Positions 62,493 through 64,000 of a DNA stretch of 64,000 bases are shown here, in pieces. The notes beneath the pieces are model-generated. The model worked only from the letters and a program-made list of their open reading frames with translations, did no database searches and was not told where the DNA came from. This stretch comes from Corallococcus silvisoli (GTDB lineage: Bacteria; Myxococcota; Myxococcia; Myxococcales; Myxococcaceae): contig NZ_JAAAPJ010000024.1 in assembly GCF_009909145.1 (NCBI RefSeq), positions 62,001 to 126,000 on the forward strand, in the 5' to 3' direction. Positions within the stretch are counted from its first letter, which is position 1. Each line of letters starts with the position of its first letter. The translations under genes were made by a program, and so were the position numbers.

Positions 62493-63292
62493 GCCTGCGC
62501 ACGTCCCTGCGGGCGCTGCCCACCCTGCTGCGCATCGGCTTCTCGGAGGCGGTGGCCTACCGCGCGGAGATGGTCGTCTGGGTGCTGGCCACCACGATGC
62601 CGCTCATCATGCTGGCCCTGTGGTCGGCGGTGGCGCGCGGAGGGGACGTGGGCCGCTTCGGGCAGGCGGAGTTCACGGGCTACTTCCTCGCGGCCTTCTG
62701 CGTGCGGCAGCTCACCTCGTCCTGGGTCGCGTGGATGCTCAGCTACGAGGTGAAGCAGGGCACGCTGGCGATGCGCCTCTTGCGGCCCATCTCTCCGCTG
62801 CTGTCCTACGCGACGGAGGTGCTGGCGGGCATCCCGCTGCGCGTCGCGGTGGTGCTGCCCGTCCTGGGCATCAGCGTGTGGGCGGTGGGGGGCCGGGCCG
62901 TGCCCGCGTCGCTCGGAGGGTGGGGGCTGTTCGCGCTGGGCATCACGGGCGGGTGGCTCATCACGTTCTACCTGAACGTGATGCTGGGCGCGCTGAGCCT
63001 GTACCTGGAGAGCAGCCAGAAGCTGATGGAGATCTACATGGTGCTGTTCTTCGTCTGCTCCGGGTACATGTTCCCGGTGGAGTTCTTCCCGCCGGGGCTG
63101 CGCGCGGTGATGGACGCGCTGCCCTTCCGCTACCAGATGGGGCTGCCGGTGGAGCTGATGACGGGGGCGCACGCGCCGGCGGAGGCGTGGGGGCTGCTGG
63201 CGAAGCAGTGGGCCTGGGTGGCGGGGCTGGGCGTGGGGGCGACGCTCCTGTGGCGGCGGGGCCTGGCGCGCTTCGCGGCGTTCGGAGGCTAG
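62489..63292 (+). CDS. ABC-2 type exporter permease, first subunit
   Basis: A 267-residue membrane protein with about six hydrophobic helices. GTG at 62489 overlaps the ATPase stop. MVVWVLATTMPLIMLALWSA is the first helix, followed by EVKQGTLAMRLLRPISPLLS, the coupling region typical of the DUF990-type permeases of the ABC-2 family. These form heterodimers with a second permease, encoded next. Related sets have been described as viologen exporters, but the substrate here is unknown. Confidence 0.87.
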   Translation: MSLRTSLRALPTLLRIGFSEAVAYRAEMVVWVLATTMPLIMLALWSAVARGGDVGRFGQAEFTGYFLAAFCVRQLTSSWVAWMLSYEVKQGTLAMRLLRPISPLLSYATEVLAGIPLRVAVVLPVLGISVWAVGGRAVPASLGGWGLFALGITGGWLITFYLNVMLGALSLYLESSQKLMEIYMVLFFVCSGYMFPVEFFPPGLRAVMDALPFRYQMGLPVELMTGAHAPAEAWGLLAKQWAWVAGLGVGATLLWRRGLARFAAFGG

Positions 63293-63293
63293 G

Positions 63294-64000
63294 GTGGTCA
63301 ACGCGAAGCGATACCTGCGCCTCCTGGGCGTGCAGCTGAAGGCCTCCGGGCTGCTGGCGCTGCAGTACCGCGCGGACTTCCTGGCGGAGGGGCTGACGTC
63401 GCTGGCGTGGACGTTCACGGCGCTGGCGCCGCTGTTCGTCGTCTTCGGCGCGCGGCCCACCATCGAGGGGTGGACGTTCCAGGAGTCGCTGCTGGTGGTG
63501 GGCTGGTTCACGCTCTTGCAGGGGGTGCTGGAGGGTGCCATCAGCCCCAGCCTCACGGGCATGGTGGAGCACATCCGCAAGGGCACGCTGGACTTCGTGC
63601 TGCTCAAGCCCGCGGACGCGCAGTTCCTGGTGTCGACGCAGCGCTTCCTGCCGTGGCGCGCGGTGAACGTGCTGTCCGGGGTGGCGCTGTTCGTCTACGC
63701 GTTCATGTCGCTGGGGCGCTGGCCGTCGGTGCCGGGCATCCTCGCGTCGCTCGTGCTGCTGGGGACGAGCATGTTGATCCTCTACTCGCTGTGGATCCTC
63801 GTGGTGAGCGCGGCGTTCTTCGTGGTGAAGGTGGACAACCTCACCTACCTGTTCACGTCCATCTTCGACGCGGCGCGGTGGCCGTCCTCCGTGTTCCGGG
63901 GGACGCTGTCGTGGGTGTTCACCTTCATCATCCCGCTGGCGTTGATGACCACGTTCCCCGCCCTGGCGCTGCTGGGCCGCCTGCCGTGGACCTGGCTGGT
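63294..64000 (+). CDS. ABC-2 type exporter permease, second subunit, truncated by window end
   Basis: The frame opens with GTG at 63294, one base after the stop of the first permease, and runs off the window with 235 codons visible. It begins MVNAKRYLRLLGVQLKAS and has a hydrophobic AWTFTALAPLFVVFG helix, then EHIRKGTLDFVLLKPADAQF, the same coupling motif as in its partner. Several further helices are visible. It completes an ATPase/permease/permease exporter unit. Confidence 0.87.
   Translation, partial: MVNAKRYLRLLGVQLKASGLLALQYRADFLAEGLTSLAWTFTALAPLFVVFGARPTIEGWTFQESLLVVGWFTLLQGVLEGAISPSLTGMVEHIRKGTLDFVLLKPADAQFLVSTQRFLPWRAVNVLSGVALFVYAFMSLGRWPSVPGILASLVLLGTSMLILYSLWILVVSAAFFVVKVDNLTYLFTSIFDAARWPSSVFRGTLSWVFTFIIPLALMTTFPALALLGRLPWTWL

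Overview
The window is high-GC bacterial DNA with tightly packed genes. It uses many GTG starts and one probable TTG start, and 4-base stop/start overlaps are frequent. The gene content points to a myxobacterium of the Myxococcus/Corallococcus/Pyxidicoccus kind: a multi-protein chemosensory cluster, a PEGA-domain Ser/Thr kinase, several hybrid sensors and response regulators, PilZ proteins and many secreted proteases. No rRNA, tRNA, CRISPR array or insertion sequence was recognised. Nothing looks like a recent island; base composition and codon style are even throughout.

Layout, left to right. 1-13 kb: the end of a FAD oxidoreductase, a subtilisin lipoprotein with a Cys-rich tail, a CPBP protease, a ketopantoate reductase, HtpG, an M49-like metallopeptidase, a CrtW-type carotenoid ketolase, the methionine-sulfoxide repair pair MsrP/MsrQ and a receiver protein. 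11.8-17.2 kb: a leftward three-gene unit with 4-base overlaps (PEGA Ser/Thr kinase, TPR-fused TonB-dependent receptor, lipoprotein). 17.4-26 kb: a cobalamin-binding-like protein, an Omp85-family barrel, a UPF0489 (peptide-arginase-like) protein, two tandem S9 dipeptidyl peptidases that share an unusual leader, and a cold-shock protein. 26-31.6 kb: 2-oxoglutarate dehydrogenase E2/E1 and an InhA-like enoyl-ACP reductase.

31.8-39.7 kb: a rightward chemosensory operon (CheY-like, receiver-CheW, CheR-TPR, CheW, CheA-receiver, CheB, MCP). 39.8-42.4 kb: ClpA and ClpS. 42.4-49.9 kb: metabolic and unassigned genes (a FemAB/GNAT-like protein, an unknown, an Nfu scaffold with a methyltransferase, a hydrolase, a flavoprotein, an acyltransferase, a desaturase). 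50.2-55.8 kb: a double-receiver PAS histidine kinase overlapping a THUMP-type rRNA methyltransferase, a degenerate GC-rich repeat tract, and a PAS-GAF histidine kinase.

55.9-64 kb: a 36-residue single-helix membrane protein, a receiver plus GYF/J-like/PilZ fusion operon, an M20 peptidase, a prolyl aminopeptidase, an Rsm22/METTL17-type protein with four candidate Fe-S cysteines, and an ABC exporter operon cut by the window end.

The most unusual signals are a conserved Shine-Dalgarno/hairpin/start arrangement ahead of both S9 peptidases, three adjacent palindromes between the desaturase and the hybrid kinase, the 36-codon membrane ORF, the GYF/J/PilZ fusion, the kinase/TPR-TonB receptor/lipoprotein unit, the degenerate repeat tract at 54.0-54.2 kb, and perfect inverted repeats laid over several stop codons. 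All were found by reading; no database search or folding program was run.
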